From the NCBI GenBank assembly GCA_964648465.1, contig CAZYMU010000007.1, forward strand, positions 19,729 through 83,728: a DNA stretch of 64,000 nt. Direction: 5' to 3'. Below the pieces are notes generated by a model. It was not told the origin of the DNA. It was given only the letters and a program-made list of their open reading frames with translations, and made no database searches. The stretch comes from Aminicenans sp964648465. Its GTDB lineage: Bacteria > Acidobacteriota > Aminicenantia > Aminicenantales > Aminicenantaceae. Within the stretch, counting starts at the first letter, position 1, and every line of letters starts with the position of its first letter. The translations under genes and the position numbers were made by a program. Below are positions 55,796 through 64,000 of this stretch, piece after piece.

Positions 55796-58189
55796 TTAAT
55801 CACCAGAATCTTTCACCAAAGCAGCATTAATAATCTCATTTACATCTTCTATAAAAACAAATTTCATTTCTTTCATTATTTTTTTTGGAATATCAAATAA
55901 ATCTTTCTTGTTAGCCAGAGGTAAAATCATCTCTTTTACTCCAGACCGCTGGGCCGCCAGAACTTTTTCTTTAATTCCCCCCACCGGTAGAACACTACCA
56001 CGTAATGTAATCTCACCGCTCATTGCTACATCCCATCTGATTTTTCTGTCAGCACAGACAGAAATTAAAGAAGTCAGCATAGTCACTCCTGCAGAAGGGC
56101 CATCTTTTGGTATTGCACCCTCTGGGATATGTATATGGAAATCATTTTTAGAGAAAATCTGGTTGTCTATACCAAGCTCTTTAGAATTAGATTTCGCATA
56201 ACTCAAAGCAGCTTGAGCAGATTCTTTCATGACATCACCAAGTGAACCAGTCAAAGTAAGGTTCCCTTTTCCCTTCATTTTCGTTGTTTCTACAAAAAGT
56301 ATCTCGCCGCCAGCAGCAGTCCAGGCAACACCAGTAGTCACACCGACACGATTCTTCTTCTGAAGCTGGTCCCTGAATACTTTAGGTGGGCCCAGGTATC
56401 TTTCGATGTTCTGGGCTGTAACCCTGGTCAGATGTTTTTTGCCTTCGGCTACTTTCCTGGCTACTTTCCTGCACACCGAGGCAATTTCCCTTTCAAGATT
56501 CCTGACTCCTGCTTCCCTTGTATAGAAAGAAATAATTTTTTTTACAGCACCCTTTGTGAAACAAATCAAATTCTTACTCAGGGCGTTTTCCTCAATTTGT
56601 TTCGGGAGCAAATGGCGGAAAGCTATCTCAAGTTTTTCGTCTTCTGTATAACCCGGAAGGCGGAGAATTTCCATCCTGTCACGGAAGGCCGGCTGGATAG
56701 GGTCAAGAAGATTACCGGTAGTGATAAACATAACCTTGGACAGATCGTATGGAACACCAAGGTAATGGTCGCTAAAAGAAAAATTCTGTTCAGGGTCAAG
56801 CACTTCCAGAAGTGCAGATGAAGGATCACCTCTAAAATCAGCCCCGATTTTATCTACTTCATCCATCATGAATACAGGATTATTAGAACCACAGCGTCTC
56901 AATCCCTGTATAATCCTTCCTGGCATTGCTCCAACATATGTCCTTCTATGTCCTCTGATTTCTGCTTCATCTCTCACACCACCCAGGGAAATGCGAATAA
57001 ACTTCCTCCCAAGTGCCCTTGCTATTGAACGGCCGAGAGAAGTCTTCCCTACTCCAGGAGGACCTACAAAACAAAGAATAGGACCTTTTATCTTTTTGGA
57101 AAGGGTTTTAACACCCAAATATTCAAGAACCCTTTCTTTAACTCTATCCAGACCATAGTGATCCTCATCAAGAATTTTTTTAACATTGCGAAGGTCCAAA
57201 TTATCGGCAGTGCGTTTGTTCCAGGGAAGAGCAAACATCCAATCCAGATAATTGCGAACCACTGCGGTTTCCGCTGATTCCGGATGCATCTGGGAAAGGC
57301 GGCTGATCTGTTTTCCCAATTCCTGTCTTACCTCATCGGATACTTTTAACTTTCTTAATTTCTTCTTATAGCCTTTTATCTCTTCCTGAATTTCACTACC
57401 TTCACCTAGCTCTTTCTGGATGGCTTTTATTTGCTGTCTAAGAAAATACTGTTTCTGGAGCTTATCCATTTCGCCTTTAGCCTCGCTGCTGATCTTTGAC
57501 TGGACATCCAGAAGCTCAATTTCTTTTGTCAACAGTTCATAACATTTTTTCAATCTCTGGAAAGGATTAATCATTTCCAGAAGATTCTGAGCTTCTTTAA
57601 TTTTTAAATCCAGATTAGCTGCGGTAAGGTCAGCCAGCCTCCCCTGCTCCTCGATGTTTGCTGCAATGATTATGATTTCAGGGGGGATATTTTTCCCAAG
57701 CGATAAAGCCTTGTCAAGTCCATCTCGGACATTCCTGATCAAGGCCTCACCTTCTATAGATTTTTTTTCTTCTTCCAATTCGCGAATCACACTTATTCTG
57801 GCCCTATAATAAGGCTTATCTTCTTCAAGCTCTTTCAATCCGGCTCTTATAAGGCCCTGCGCCAGAATTCTTACTCTTCCATCGGGGAGTTTCAGCATTC
57901 TCATGACCAATGCAACTGTTCCCATCTCATATACATCTTCGCTCTTTGGATTTTCCGTCTCTATGTCTTTCTGAGTCAGGAGAAAAATCATCCGGTGAGA
58001 GGAAATGGAATGCTCAATAGCTTCCTTTGATTTTTCTCTACCCACAAACAAGGGAACAACCATATAAGGAAAAACAACAATATCTCTCAACATCAATACC
58101 GGCAGATGCTTAGGGATTTTGAGTTTTTGCCCTTCTTCTCCGATTATATTTTCCGGCTGGTCGTCATTGTTATTTTTCTCTTCGGCCAT
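55796..58189 (-). CDS. lon: ATP-dependent protease Lon
   Basis: Cytoplasmic AAA+ serine protease of 797 residues. The N-terminal LON substrate domain (about 25-220) has L-P-V-L-M-L-R-D-I-V-V-F-P. The AAA+ module has Walker A G-P-P-G-V-G-K-T-S and Walker B N-P-V-F-M-M-D-E-V-D-K. The protease domain has the Ser/Lys dyad: P-K-D-G-P-S-A-G-V-T (Ser near 697) and G-I-K-E-K-V-L-A-A (Lys near 740). The ATG has GGAG upstream. It follows nrdR by 119 bp on the same strand, with a possible internal promoter; no clear heat-shock operator is seen. Confidence 0.96.
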   Translation of the reverse strand: MAEEKNNNDDQPENIIGEEGQKLKIPKHLPVLMLRDIVVFPYMVVPLFVGREKSKEAIEHSISSHRMIFLLTQKDIETENPKSEDVYEMGTVALVMRMLKLPDGRVRILAQGLIRAGLKELEEDKPYYRARISVIRELEEEKKSIEGEALIRNVRDGLDKALSLGKNIPPEIIIIAANIEEQGRLADLTAANLDLKIKEAQNLLEMINPFQRLKKCYELLTKEIELLDVQSKISSEAKGEMDKLQKQYFLRQQIKAIQKELGEGSEIQEEIKGYKKKLRKLKVSDEVRQELGKQISRLSQMHPESAETAVVRNYLDWMFALPWNKRTADNLDLRNVKKILDEDHYGLDRVKERVLEYLGVKTLSKKIKGPILCFVGPPGVGKTSLGRSIARALGRKFIRISLGGVRDEAEIRGHRRTYVGAMPGRIIQGLRRCGSNNPVFMMDEVDKIGADFRGDPSSALLEVLDPEQNFSFSDHYLGVPYDLSKVMFITTGNLLDPIQPAFRDRMEILRLPGYTEDEKLEIAFRHLLPKQIEENALSKNLICFTKGAVKKIISFYTREAGVRNLEREIASVCRKVARKVAEGKKHLTRVTAQNIERYLGPPKVFRDQLQKKNRVGVTTGVAWTAAGGEILFVETTKMKGKGNLTLTGSLGDVMKESAQAALSYAKSNSKELGIDNQIFSKNDFHIHIPEGAIPKDGPSAGVTMLTSLISVCADRKIRWDVAMSGEITLRGSVLPVGGIKEKVLAAQRSGVKEMILPLANKKDLFDIPKKIMKEMKFVFIEDVNEIINAALVKDSGD

Positions 58190-58308
58190 TTTTTTCTCCG
58201 TATTTATTCCCTACACTCATTCTTATAAAAATCTTTCCGTAATAAAGCATCTCCCCTCTTTTCCCTGTATTTTCTGTCCCTATAATATTTATTTCCCAGG
58301 AGGCTATT

Positions 58309-58764
58309 TTATTTCTCTTTTAAAAGAGTTTCTAATTCTTTCTTAAATTCTAAAACATCCTTGAATTCTCTATAAACAGAGGCAAACCTTACATAAGCTA
58401 CTTTATCCAATTCTTTCAATTTGCTCATAACATACTGTCCGATTTCAGCGGTAGCGATCTCTTTATCGGGTTTTTCTTGTAGTTTTAACTCTATATCCTC
58501 CACAATTTCTTCCAGTTTTGCTACAGGAATAGGCCTTTTTTCACAGGCCTTGAGCAGCCCACGCATTATATTTTGGCTATCAAAACGCTGCCTTCTTCCA
58601 TCTTTCTTTACAACCATGTAAGGAATTTCCTCTATCTTTTCATAGGTCGTAAATCTTTTTTGGCAGGAAAGGCACTCACGCCGACGGCGAATAGTAATGC
58701 CGTTCTTGCTTTCCCTTGAATCGATAACCTTGCTTTCCGGATTTTCACAATATGGACACTTCAT
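58309..58764 (-). CDS. nrdR: Transcriptional repressor NrdR
   Basis: Represses ribonucleotide reductase genes in response to ATP/dATP. The 151-residue protein has the zinc ribbon C-P-Y-C ... C-L-S-C and the basic R-R-R-R-E segment for DNA, followed by an ATP-cone domain (V-V-K-K-D-G-R-R-Q-R-F-D) to about residue 140. Its start overlaps the flippase-like gene by 4 nt (ATGA). No nrd genes or NrdR boxes were seen in this window, so its targets are elsewhere. Confidence 0.95.
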   Translation of the reverse strand: MKCPYCENPESKVIDSRESKNGITIRRRRECLSCQKRFTTYEKIEEIPYMVVKKDGRRQRFDSQNIMRGLLKACEKRPIPVAKLEEIVEDIELKLQEKPDKEIATAEIGQYVMSKLKELDKVAYVRFASVYREFKDVLEFKKELETLLKEK

Positions 58765-59789
58765 TGTTCACTCTCTTGTCTTAATTTTTTTATCTGAAAC
58801 ATAGAAATCCCCTCTTTCCAGAGTATAGCATACCCAATTATACAAGTCACTACAAGCTGGAGCACATGCATTACAATTGTCATTCCAACTGCCAGGTTAG
58901 GATCAATATTAAAAAAAGAAGTTAGGCCAAGCTTGCTGAAATAGTGAAATCCTCCAACCATTCCAGGAGTTGGAATAGAGGCACCAACCATTGTCAGGAA
59001 CATATAAGGTATAAGAGAAAAGAAAGGAACAGAAACATGATAAGCGAAAAAAAACATCCAGTAAAAAAAGGTAATCCCAAGCCAGACAATAACAGAAAGG
59101 AGCATATACATAAGTATATTCCCTATAGAATGGAAAAATTTCAGCCCTTCTATAAATTCTTCAATTAGTACATGGATTTTACTGGAAACTTTTTGCGGCA
59201 GAGACTTCAGGATACGTGCAATAATAGAGAGAGTCTTCTCCCTGAAAAAATATATAGAAAAAATCAAAATGAGAATAAAAGCAACAAATACAACTGCACC
59301 TATTCCCGTAAAGGTCAAAATGGAATAGGTCTCCTTATCTGGATTGAAATAGGGCGCATAATAAGACTTAAAAAAAAGAAAAACCGCTAATAGAAAACAC
59401 ATGGCTAAAATATCAAAAATTCTCTCAACAACCTGTGTCCCAAGGACAAATCCCTTTTTCATGTTCTCTTTTTTAGCTAAATATAAAGGCTTGGCTATTT
59501 CTCCCAATCTTCCAGGGAAAGTAAAAGTAACCGTAAAACCGATCACATTAGCTGCAAATCTGTTGAATAAAGTCACACCGCGTTTCTCATGCTTTAGGAG
59601 ATACTGCCAGCGGATTGCACGGGTGAGGAAGTGTAAAGGTGTTAAAAGAATAACAACGACAAAAATGATGATGTTGACATCAGTCAAACAATTCAGGACC
59701 TCTTTCCATCCGACACTTCTAAAGAAAAAATAGAGAAAACCTAATGTCAGGATAAACACAAAGCTCAGACTGATCCATGGTTTTTTCAT
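58761..59789 (-). CDS. Lysylphosphatidylglycerol-synthase-TM / flippase-like membrane protein
   Basis: A 342-residue inner-membrane protein with about eight helices of the UPF0104/AglD-YbhN type. Typical features are L-T-P-L-H-F-L-T-R-A-I-R-W near helix 2, F-P-G-R-L-G-E-I-A-K-P near helix 4 and I-P-T-P-G-M-V-G-G-F near the end. Homologues are lipid flippase-like domains or parts of lysylphosphatidylglycerol synthases. The synthase domain is absent, so a transport role is likelier. I choose ATG 59789: a TTGACA-N17-TAATAT promoter ends 10 bp upstream, so the alternative TTG at 59828 would lie in the promoter. Confidence 0.82.
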   Translation of the reverse strand: MKKPWISLSFVFILTLGFLYFFFRSVGWKEVLNCLTDVNIIIFVVVILLTPLHFLTRAIRWQYLLKHEKRGVTLFNRFAANVIGFTVTFTFPGRLGEIAKPLYLAKKENMKKGFVLGTQVVERIFDILAMCFLLAVFLFFKSYYAPYFNPDKETYSILTFTGIGAVVFVAFILILIFSIYFFREKTLSIIARILKSLPQKVSSKIHVLIEEFIEGLKFFHSIGNILMYMLLSVIVWLGITFFYWMFFFAYHVSVPFFSLIPYMFLTMVGASIPTPGMVGGFHYFSKLGLTSFFNIDPNLAVGMTIVMHVLQLVVTCIIGYAILWKEGISMFQIKKLRQESEQ

Positions 59790-59799
59790 CAGATGCGGA

Positions 59800-59828
59800 A
59801 TATTATCACCATCACTATTTACTGTCAA
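59800..59828 (-). promoter_or_regulatory. Promoter of the flippase-nrdR unit, possibly giving a leaderless mRNA
   Basis: On the minus strand a perfect TTGACA (59828-59823), a 17-bp spacer and TAATAT (59805-59800). The ATG at 59789 is only 10 bp past the -10 box, so the mRNA leader would be about five bases or less and no ribosome site is present. Confidence 0.6.
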
Positions 59829-60000
59829 ACTGCTTTTTACAATGGCATCTTATATTTGCCATCTGCTGTTTGTAGTCAAACTACTTTTTACATAGGCTGG
59901 ATCTTGTTAGATTGGGTCAGAGTCTTCCTGTCCTCACGCCACTCATCCTTCCGTACGACCTCTTAGGCTGCACTTGGCGAAACTGGAACAAAGGTATATA

Positions 60001-60029
60001 TTGAAAATCTTCGGATTATTTATTATCAT
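60001..60029 (+). promoter_or_regulatory. tRNA-Gln promoter
   Basis: TTGAAA (60001-60006), a 17-bp spacer and TATCAT (60024-60029), 11 bp before the tRNA. Confidence 0.5.
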
Positions 60030-60040
60030 ATTGGAATCTC

Positions 60041-60114
60041 TGGGAAGTCGTCCAATGGCAGGACACATGACTCTGGATCATGGAATCGGGGTTCGAATCC
60101 CTGCTTCCCAGCCA
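60041..60114 (+). tRNA. tRNA-Gln (anticodon CTG)
   Basis: Acceptor TGGGAAG pairs with CTTCCCA, the anticodon loop CTCTGGA carries CTG, and the T-loop is TTCGAAT. GCCA at 60111-60114 gives the discriminator and encoded CCA. Confidence 0.96.
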
Positions 60115-60240
60115 GTCTGATTCTATTGATTACCACTGATTTTCCCTGTTTTTTCCTTTCAACCGCAATACCGTAGTTTCAACGTAATTCAACTAAATCT
60201 ATCACATGAGGGAAGGTCTATTCATCCTTAAAATTTATTA

Positions 60241-60269
60241 TTGACTGGATATGTTCTATATATTATTCT
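60241..60269 (+). promoter_or_regulatory. Promoter of the redox-stress operon
   Basis: TTGACT (60241-60246), a 17-bp spacer and TATTCT (60264-60269), 52 bp before ATG 60322. Confidence 0.4.
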
Positions 60270-60321
60270 TAACTTAACAGTTCAGACGGCGAAAATTAAA
60301 CAAAACTGATAGAAAATTATC

Positions 60322-61020
60322 ATGAATAAAAAAACATTACACAAGATTAGTTATGGCTTATATGTGATTAGTTCAAAATCTGATGAGAAGTTCAACGGTC
60401 AGATTGCAAATACGGTCTTTCAAATAACTTCAGAACCGCCGACTATTGCAGTTAGTATAAACAAAGGTAATCTCACTCACGAGTTTATCAAAAAAAGCAG
60501 AGTTTTTAGTGTATCAATTTTGTCAGAAGATGCGACAATGAAATTCATCGGACATTTTGGATTTAAATCAGGCAAAGATATAAACAAATTCAAAGATGTG
60601 AACTATAAGATTGGTGCCACCAATTCTCCAATTATTCTTGATTATACAGTTGCTTATTTAGAATGTGAGGTTATAAATAATTTAGATGTAGGAACACATA
60701 CAGTTTTTATTGGAAAAGTGATAGATGCAGAGATTATCAATGATGAAATGCCAATGACCTATGATTACTATCATAAAGTTAAAAAAGGTAAAGCACCAAA
60801 AACAGCACCAACTTATATTTCCGAAGAAAAAAGTAAGAAGAAGGAGGCAAAGAAAATGCAAAAATATGTATGCACAGTATGCGGTTATGTATATGTCCCT
60901 GAAGTTGGAGACCCGGATTCCGGGATAGAACCAGGAACAGCATTTGAAGACATTCCTGATGATTGGGTTTGCCCTGTTTGTGGAGTCAGTAAAGATATGT
61001 TTGAATTGCAGGAGGAATAA
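60322..61020 (+). CDS. Flavin reductase-rubredoxin fusion (high-molecular-weight rubredoxin type)
   Basis: A 232-residue two-domain electron carrier. The first ~165 residues are a flavodoxin-reductase/flavoredoxin-like FMN-binding domain (H-K-I-S-Y-G-L-Y-V-I-S-S, then I-A-N-T-V-F-Q-I-T). The last ~55 residues are a rubredoxin with C-T-V-C-G-Y and C-P-V-C-G-V, the four iron ligands. Proteins of this type pass electrons from NAD(P)H to rubrerythrin, flavodiiron proteins or nitrosative-stress enzymes. It is first in an operon-like run with hcp and rubrerythrin, which supports an oxygen/NO defence role in an anaerobe. The M-N-K-K-T-L start has no strong ribosome site. Confidence 0.92.
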   Translation: MNKKTLHKISYGLYVISSKSDEKFNGQIANTVFQITSEPPTIAVSINKGNLTHEFIKKSRVFSVSILSEDATMKFIGHFGFKSGKDINKFKDVNYKIGATNSPIILDYTVAYLECEVINNLDVGTHTVFIGKVIDAEIINDEMPMTYDYYHKVKKGKAPKTAPTYISEEKSKKKEAKKMQKYVCTVCGYVYVPEVGDPDSGIEPGTAFEDIPDDWVCPVCGVSKDMFELQEE

Positions 61021-61068
61021 TGGCTAAAAGAGAAATAAAAAGATTTAATAATATGAGGAGAATTAAAA

Positions 61069-62379
61069 ATGAATGAAAAAGAAGGACTAAAAATGTTCTG
61101 CTACCAATGTTCCCAGACAGTAAGAGGAACGGGCTGCACCATCAAAGGGGTATGTGGAAAAGAGTCCACAGTAGCAAGGCTGCAGGACAACTTAATTTAT
61201 ATAACAAAGGGAATGAGTGCATATTTATATCATGCACGAGAACTTGGATATACTAATTCAGAAATTGATGCCTTTTTAGAAAGAGCCTTCTATGCTACAT
61301 TTACAAATGTAAATTTTAATGCAGAAAATCTTGTTGAAATGGCACTTGAAGCTGGCAGAATGAATATTAAAACAATGGAACTTTTAAAAGAAGCACATAT
61401 CAAAACTTACGGTGAGCCTGAACCTCAAAAAGTTCAAACCGGCACATTGAAAGGGCCTGGAATACTTGTTACAGGACATGGATTAAAGGCACTTGGAGAG
61501 TTGCTAAAGCAAACAGAAGGAATAGGAGTAAATATTTATACTCATTCAGAAATGTTACCCGCACATGGTTATCCTGAATTGAAAAGATACAAGCATCTTG
61601 TTGGAAATCTTGGAAAAGCATGGTTTGACCAGAAAAAGTTATTTTCAGAATTCCCAGGAGCAATTCTTGCGACATCAAATTGTGCCTTAATTCCAAAAGA
61701 TGAATACAGAGACCGAATGTTTGCAACCGGACCTGTAAGTTTACCAGGGGTGAAATACATTAAAGGTTATGATTTTACTGAGGTAATAGAAAAAGCAAAA
61801 TCCTTACCTGAATTAGAAAAAAAAGCAGGTAATATTGTATTAACAACAGGTTTTTCAAAATCTGTTATATTATCATTAGCAGATAAAATCAAAAAATTAG
61901 TGGAGTGTGGAAAGATTCGTCATTTCTTCCTTGTTGGCGGTTGCGATGCCCCCATTAAAAAAGATGAATACTATAGAGAATTCGTTAAACTTCTTCCAAA
62001 AGATACAATCATCTTTACACTCGCCTGTGGAAAGTTCAGAATCAATGATCTGGATCTGGGAGACATAGAAGAAATTCCTCGTCTTATTGATTTAGGCCAG
62101 TGTAATGATTCAATAGTTGCAGTTGATATTGCAGTTGCACTTGCAGAACTCTTTGGAGTGGGTGTAAATGAACTTCCACTGTCCATTATATTGATGTGGA
62201 TGGAGCAAAAAGCAGTTGCAATTCTTTGGAGTCTGCTCTCACTTAATATTAAAGGTATATATCTCGGACCAATACTTCCTGCATGGGTAAATGATGACAT
62301 TCTCAAGGTGCTTCAAGAGAATTACGATTTAAAACTCATCGGAGAGCCAGAAGATGATGTTAAAAATATTTTGGGATGA
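61069..62379 (+). CDS. hcp: Hydroxylamine reductase / hybrid cluster protein
   Basis: A hybrid-cluster protein of 436 residues that protects against NO-derived species; in vitro members reduce hydroxylamine or act on NO. The N-terminal cluster motif is C-Y-Q-C with two more Cys (C-T-I-K-G-V-C). Hybrid-cluster ligands are visible: T-G-H-G-L, H-S-E-M-L-P, S-N-C-A-L, G-G-C-D-A-P, L-A-C-G-K and M-E-Q-K-A-V-A, with L-G-Q-C-N-D. It is shorter than the ~550-residue class I enzymes and lacks part of the helical domain near the first cluster, the short class. ATG 61069 follows GAGGAG. Flanked by the rubredoxin fusion and rubrerythrin. Confidence 0.94.
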   Translation: MNEKEGLKMFCYQCSQTVRGTGCTIKGVCGKESTVARLQDNLIYITKGMSAYLYHARELGYTNSEIDAFLERAFYATFTNVNFNAENLVEMALEAGRMNIKTMELLKEAHIKTYGEPEPQKVQTGTLKGPGILVTGHGLKALGELLKQTEGIGVNIYTHSEMLPAHGYPELKRYKHLVGNLGKAWFDQKKLFSEFPGAILATSNCALIPKDEYRDRMFATGPVSLPGVKYIKGYDFTEVIEKAKSLPELEKKAGNIVLTTGFSKSVILSLADKIKKLVECGKIRHFFLVGGCDAPIKKDEYYREFVKLLPKDTIIFTLACGKFRINDLDLGDIEEIPRLIDLGQCNDSIVAVDIAVALAELFGVGVNELPLSIILMWMEQKAVAILWSLLSLNIKGIYLGPILPAWVNDDILKVLQENYDLKLIGEPEDDVKNILG

Positions 62380-62459
62380 TATTAAAGTCAGTATCTAAAG
62401 AAAATAGATATGAAAAATGACAAGAGAATAACTCATCCCAAGAAAGGGAGACAAAGAAA

Positions 62460-63047
62460 ATGGAAAATCTAAAAGGAACAAAAACAGCAGAAAATTTAAT
62501 GAAATCTTTTGTTGGTGAATCACAGGCAAGAATGCGCTATTCCTATTACGCTTCTGTAGCCAGAAAAGAAGGATTCAGACAGATTGAAGAGATCTTCACT
62601 GAAACCGCCGATAATGAAAAGGAGCATGCAAAACTGTTCTGGAAACATCTTGTTAATTATGGTTTAAATGAAAATGTTGTGGAGATAAATTCAGGTTATC
62701 CTGTTGCTTATGCTGATACCTTGAAAAACTTAGAATACGCAGCAAACGGTGAAAATGAAGAATGGACAGATTTATATCCTTCTTTCGCAAAAGTTGCTGA
62801 AGAAGAAGGTTTCTCTGAAATTGCAAAAACATTCCAATTAGTTGCCCTTGTAGAAAAGCGACATGAGGAAAGATATAGAAAGTTACTCAAGAGTGTGGCA
62901 GAACATACTGTATTTAAAAAAGATGGCAAGGTATTCTGGAAATGTAGAAATTGTGGACATATTATTGAATCAATTGAAGCACCAGAAAAATGTCCTGTTT
63001 GCAGTCATCCGAGAGAATATTTTGAATTGTTTATGGAAAATTACTAA
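62460..63047 (+). CDS. Rubrerythrin
   Basis: Non-haem diiron peroxidase, 195 residues. The ferritin-like domain carries F-V-G-E-S-Q-A-R-M-R-Y, T-A-D-N-E-K-E-H-A and the second E-x-x-H set V-E-K-R-H-E-E-R-Y. The C-terminal rubredoxin-like domain has C-R-N-C-G-H and C-P-V-C-S-H. It reduces hydrogen peroxide with electrons from rubredoxin, probably the fusion protein upstream. It is the last gene of the three-gene redox operon; ATG 62460 follows GAAAGGGAGAC. Confidence 0.95.
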   Translation: MENLKGTKTAENLMKSFVGESQARMRYSYYASVARKEGFRQIEEIFTETADNEKEHAKLFWKHLVNYGLNENVVEINSGYPVAYADTLKNLEYAANGENEEWTDLYPSFAKVAEEEGFSEIAKTFQLVALVEKRHEERYRKLLKSVAEHTVFKKDGKVFWKCRNCGHIIESIEAPEKCPVCSHPREYFELFMENY

Positions 63048-63329
63048 CTAAAAATGTTTAATCAGAAGTCTTATTCTTAGAGCAACGTTTTAGAATTTTT
63101 TCAAGGCTTCTGTCTGAATGACCTATGGCGGATATCTTCACAGCTTAAGCAGTTTATAATATCTTTCTTTTCAAGCCACGCCCGACGTGCAATCCCAACA
63201 CCAAAACGCATCATTTCGAGCCCACCGGAATCATCTCCAGATCCATCATCCAGATCATCCTGTAGGGTACTTTACCCCCACCCTTCACCGGAAAATGTGC
63301 TGTCGGCGATCCTAAAATCAGTCAAGTTT
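63048..63329 (+). other. Gap after rubrerythrin
   Basis: 282 bp. A GGGTA/TACCC palindrome lies near 63265-63277. A minus-strand frame of about 48 codons is open across 63110-63270 (for example L-E-M-M-R-F-G-V-G-I-A-R-R-A-W) but has no ribosome site or recognised family. It may be an interspersed repeat or a decayed gene. Confidence 0.3.
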
Positions 63330-63956
63330 TTATTCTGCCGGCGTTTTCCGTAGGTGTAAGCTTGTCAGAATCTGCCAAACCGCAAAAAACCCAAATGCTG
63401 CCCATTCAATGAGATAAGTGATTGCGCTTTGATTTAATACATCAAACAGTTCGGTTAAAGCCAGTAAAACGGCAAATACAAAAGAGCAGAGAGATGCAGA
63501 GCAGGCAAGTATAGCTAAAATATTGGGGAAATTAGTTTTTTTAAGAAAGACCCAGCCATAAGCTCCCAAATAGCAGGTCATACAAAGAAAAATTATTACT
63601 CCTGTGATAATATGAATGTTATAAATCACTGGTTTGCTGGCATCCAGAGGGAAAAACACCATGACAATAGCATCTATGCAGCCAACAATGCCTGCAATTA
63701 AAGCAAACGTCGCCGGACCGTGAACATTGCATCTGGACTTCAATTCCCTTGCTAAAAACAGAAAAAATGGAGCGAGTGCAACTGCCATCCCAAGCATCAT
63801 AATTATAAAAACAATATTACTACCGTTTGGCCCCACACTTAAATCACTAATGTAATTTGTCCAGGGCATAAAACTGGTATCTACCAACCAATGTAAGGTT
63901 AAGGCAAGACCGGCTCCGGCCATCGCCACAACAAAAGTGATGAGCAATGAAGCCAC
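63330..63956 (-). CDS. DUF998-type integral membrane protein
   Basis: A protein of up to 208 residues with six predicted membrane helices. Landmarks of the DUF998 family are W-T-N-Y-I-S-D-L-S-V-G-P-N-G after helix 1 and V-M-V-F-F-P-L-D in the third segment. Function is unknown. The start is uncertain: GTG 63956 lies directly beside a perfect palindrome (63957-63978), and the frame stays open through it to the window edge. An internal ATG at about 63923 is the first ATG. The true start may have been replaced by the repeat. Confidence 0.75.
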   Translation of the reverse strand: MASLLITFVVAMAGAGLALTLHWLVDTSFMPWTNYISDLSVGPNGSNIVFIIMMLGMAVALAPFFLFLARELKSRCNVHGPATFALIAGIVGCIDAIVMVFFPLDASKPVIYNIHIITGVIIFLCMTCYLGAYGWVFLKKTNFPNILAILACSASLCSFVFAVLLALTELFDVLNQSAITYLIEWAAFGFFAVWQILTSLHLRKTPAE

Positions 63957-63978
63957 ACCCCGGGCTAAAGCCCGGGGT
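63957..63978 (+). repeat. GC-rich perfect palindrome
   Basis: ACCCCGGGCT-AA-AGCCCGGGGT: 10-bp arms and a 2-bp loop. The high GC differs sharply from the AT-rich surroundings. Such elements are commonly dispersed repeats; a terminator is possible, but no U-run follows. Confidence 0.65.
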
Positions 63979-64000
63979 TTCGGCTCTCTGGCATAATCTG

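Overview
The window looks like a chromosomal piece of an anaerobic, Gram-negative-type (diderm) bacterium of the Acidobacteriota, most likely the Candidatus Aminicenantes lineage. This is inference from gene content. It carries a VWFA protein of the type common in Acidobacteriota, a 1081-residue VPS10/BNR protein, a large secreted S9 peptidase, a FecR/DUF6600-type protein, TonB, OmpA and a TolC/RND set for the outer membrane, and a rubrerythrin / hybrid-cluster-protein / rubredoxin operon typical of anaerobes. The DNA is AT-rich, genes are dense with many 4-nt ATGA overlaps, and the gaps carry decayed genes, insertion-sequence scraps and small palindromic repeats.

Layout. 1-3.2 kb (minus): sulfation module (sulfotransferase, ribbon-helix-helix protein, ATP sulfurylase, APS kinase), then a nucleotide-sugar dehydrogenase remnant and an intact UDP-sugar dehydrogenase running off the left edge. 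3.3-9.4 kb (plus): phoH, 7TM-HD phosphodiesterase, ybeY, CorC/HlyC-type protein, era, tRNA-His. 9.5-13.9 kb: elbB, a B12/radical-SAM protein, a metallo-beta-lactamase-fold protein, a decayed class II aldolase and insertion-sequence remnants. 14-18 kb: VPS10 protein plus YIP1 membrane protein. 18.5-24.8 kb: coiled-coil protein, EamA transporter, ECF sigma/anti-sigma/TonB operon and the divergent S9 peptidase. 25-29.4 kb: NAD-kinase-like protein with an aminotransferase, two ferredoxin-type proteins (one with a NifX-like domain, one with an Arg/Gly-rich tail), two tiny basic proteins and a decayed hicA with intact hicB. 29.8-39.3 kb: glycosyltransferase, arylsulfotransferase-like protein and a TolC/adaptor/RND efflux operon. 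39.6-48.8 kb: OmpA and VWA genes flanked by a 47-bp repeat, tRNA-Thr, a structured repeat, smc with a second B12/radical-SAM gene, and a FecR/DUF6600 gene behind a sigma-54-type promoter. 48.8-59.8 kb: PBP1A, tmk between two hairpin repeats, htrA-dapF, thiL, lon, nrdR and a flippase-like membrane protein. 60-63 kb: tRNA-Gln and the redox-stress operon. The right edge holds a DUF998-type membrane protein next to a perfect GC-rich palindrome.

How parts fit. ATP sulfurylase and APS kinase make PAPS, and the adjacent sulfotransferase can use it. No APS or PAPS reductase is present here, so sulfation rather than sulfate reduction is the natural reading. The least explained part is the small ribbon-helix-helix protein in this operon, whose C-terminus repeats the C-terminal sequence of the APS kinase. 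Sigma-70-type promoters with 17-bp spacing can be read at several places, including all three tRNA genes, and a good -24/-12 element lies before the FecR gene. I see no CRISPR array, prophage or intact insertion sequence.
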